From contig PUQB01000110.1 of the NCBI GenBank assembly GCA_003024785.1, positions 434,001 to 498,000 of the forward strand: 64,000 bases of DNA, written 5' to 3'. The notes below the pieces were generated by a model. The model searched no databases. It was given only the letters and a program-made list of their open reading frames with translations, and was not told where the DNA came from. Position numbers and translations under genes: made by a program. The first letter of the stretch is position 1. Every line of letters starts with the position of its first letter. Of this stretch, positions 61,777 through 64,000 are shown piece after piece. The DNA is from Selaginella tamariscina. Taxonomy: Eukaryota; Streptophyta; Lycopodiopsida; Selaginellales; Selaginellaceae.

Positions 61777-64000
61777 GGTTGAGGATTATTGAGATCCTCC
61801 ATCAACCACTTCAGCCACACAACCTCTTGTAGCCCATAGTCAGGGTAATATAATCCACTTCAACAAATGAGAGTGCTACAACACTCTGTTGTTTACTAGT
61901 CCAACTAATGGCAGCCTCGCAGAATGAAGGCTAAACCAATGGTCGACTAACATCCTTTTGTTGGTAGCCCAACTAACATCCATGTAGCAAGTTAGAGCTA
62001 CGTCTCACATAGAGTAACACAAACCATGGTCCATTGTGCCTTTGAGGTATCACAATAAGTGTTTGGCATGATTGGTGTGTGGCTTTGCACTAAACTGGCT
62101 CAGTGCAATGGTCGTGTAACATATATCCGACTGTGTTGTGAGGGCCAGATACATCAAGCATCCAACCAAGTTATGATAGGGAATATTGTCATGCAGCTCA
62201 AGCCCAACACCATTTGGAGTCAATGCCCCTACTTCATCAACGTTGAACTAGATGGCAATCAGCCATGCTGAAGTGTGGAGGAGCAACCGTACATATTGAC
62301 CTTACTGGATTTTCAAGGTAGCAGTTGTAGGCCTGCGCTCAACTTGGATGCCCAAGGAGCGTACCTCACCAAGATCTTTCATTTGAAATGTGCTAGTGAG
62401 TGTGCCTTCAAGGCCCAAATGGCTAATTTGTCTTCCCTAGTGATCAACAAGTCATCCACATACAAGGCCAGGATGAGCATAGCTTCTCCCTCACCCTTCA
62501 CATAAACATTCGAGTTGGCAATAGCACAATGAAAACCTTGTTTGTGTAATGTTTCATTGAACTTTTGGTACCATACACACGACAAGTGTTTCAAGCCATA
62601 CAAAGCCTTACGAAGCCTCCATACTTTGGAGCAATCTCTGTAACTAGGGAAACTAGCAGGGATTCACATAAAGATTTATTCCTTCAACTAGCCATGAAGG
62701 TCTTCACATCCATTTAATGAACTTTCTAGTTCCTAGCATTTGCTTGTCATCTCAACCACAAGAGAAAATTTCTAATCAATTGATTCCTTTTACTTGCGTG
62801 AAACCCTTAGTTACAAGCTGAGCCTTGTAGCAATTATGAGTCTTCTTGAATACCCACTTGAAGTCCACAAGTTTGTGACCATGTGGGGCATTGCAAACTT
62901 AAAACTTGTGATTCTCAAGAAGAGAATCCATTTCATCTTGGATGGTTGCACACCAAAACTAGAATCCTCATATGTCCATAGAATATTCTCATCCATGAAC
63001 ATGCATAATTTAGCTTTGTCATTAAGCAGGGATGTGGCATCCTCCAAAACTTTTCAAGATGGCCTTAGCATGTGAGGGTCAAGCATGCCCCTATGATGCA
63101 TGGGTGGAACCGCTACAAATTCATCAAGTGCTAGTGCGTCAACTAGAGCATCTTCTTCTTCAACCCTAACATCATCTCTGCCAGGCTAAGCTCCCCCACT
63201 TATCATCACAGTCCTAAATCCAAGAGAAATGACAGACACAAGAAGGTCATTGTTAATTAATTACATAGGCTTTGGGTCACACGTAAAAATATTTTTAGCA
63301 AAGATGACACAAGTGCTAACAAGGGTGGCTTTGGTGATGGGATCCCAAAGCTTATACCCCTTCCAACTGTGTTCTCCATCATTAGCATATCCAACAAACA
63401 CAAATCCTTTGCTCTTTGGGAATATTGGGCACATGTCGCATAGCCAAATACACATAAATGAGAGACATTTAGTTTCTTCCCAAACCATGCTTACTTAGGA
63501 GTTTTTTCTTTGAGTGCCACAGTAATTAAGCAATTTTACACATGAAGTGTCATGGTAATTACCTCTTGCCAGAATTCTTTATCTAGCTTGGCACCAAATA
63601 ACAAGTTGCAAGTTGCATTAACAAAAGTTTAATTCTTCCATTTTGCAACTCCATTTTGCTATGGAGTACGCATAGTGACTTTGTGCTGGATCCCATGCAC
63701 ACGACAAAAGTTATGAAGGGCATTGTTGAAGTACTCCTTGCCTCCATCTGTCCTTGATGCCTTAATTTTTAGCTTGAGCTGGGTTTCAACTAAGGCCTTA
63801 TAGTGCTTAAAGGCTGCCCTATATAAAGAAGACACAAGTTTTGCAATTGAAATCATCAATAAGAGTCATGAAGTACTTTGCACCAAAGTGATTAGGTACA
63901 TGTATAGGGCCACACAAATCTTAGTGTATCAGTTCGCTTACCAACCCGACGTTTGGACAAGGCAAAATTTTGTTGATGTTGTTTGCCCAACATGCAAGAC
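61777..64000 (-). mobile_element. Second Copia fragment, continuing beyond the window
   Basis: Same family and orientation as the element at 39414-43234, beginning at the same RNase H position (GAGGATTATTGAGATCCTCC at 61777, compare 39454). RT pieces are MYGLKHLSCVWYQKFNETL and LYVDDLLI (62379-62603). The integrase region lies near 63660-63860 (KASRTDGGKEYFNN). It lacks its 3' end at the hAT junction. Dead by stops and shifts. Confidence 0.85.

Overview
The window is nuclear DNA of a land plant. The evidence is spliceosomal introns (GT..AG), telo-box promoter elements, a BIR1-type leucine-rich-repeat receptor kinase, plant-type O-methyltransferases (OMTs), a plastid-type GNAT acetyltransferase and Copia, Gypsy, LINE and hAT remnants. 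I cannot name the species. The Crinkler-like nuclease/kinase gene and the very AT-rich, microsatellite-loaded non-coding DNA would suit a non-flowering lineage, but that is a weak inference.

Layout. 1-8.7 kb is a compact host gene block: the 3' part of a Crinkler-like nuclease/kinase gene (+), TDP2 (-, six exons, intact), a GNAT acetyltransferase (+, five exons, intact, divergent from TDP2) and a WDR83/MORG1-like WD40 gene (+, eight exons, two single-base frame breaks). 9.0-35.2 kb is a large, diverged inverted duplication. The left arm (about 9.02-19.03 kb) and right arm (about 26.19-35.18 kb) each carry AT-rich DNA, a LAS1-like gene and a convergent BIR1-like gene. The left copies are nearly complete but frame-broken; the right copies are deletion-ridden pseudogenes. 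The 7.2-kb spacer holds a short TIR transposon, GT/GA minisatellites and a decayed LINE.

35.2-50.8 kb holds three decayed O-methyltransferase copies, one + and two -. The two minus copies lie in a direct duplication with about 5.1 kb offset. A Copia element sits between the first two. 50.8-64 kb is nested mobile DNA: a truncated inverted copy of a transposase-like (DUF7869-type) gene, a Gypsy LTR plus gag fragment, a 330-bp tandem repeat, a striking array of 16 copies of a perfect or near-perfect palindrome (core GGGATTAATCCC, about 41-bp period), a longer DUF7869-type gene just downstream of that array, a 41-bp minisatellite, a hAT transposon and a second Copia fragment.

The host genes are mainly housekeeping (topoisomerase-adduct repair, plastid acetylation, spliceosome/MAPK scaffold, rRNA processing) plus an immune-receptor family and secondary metabolism. 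They form no single pathway. The most unusual signal is the palindrome array at 54.27-54.94 kb next to the DUF7869-type gene. All coordinates were read by eye; splice sites were checked by reading-frame continuity, and no similarity search was run.
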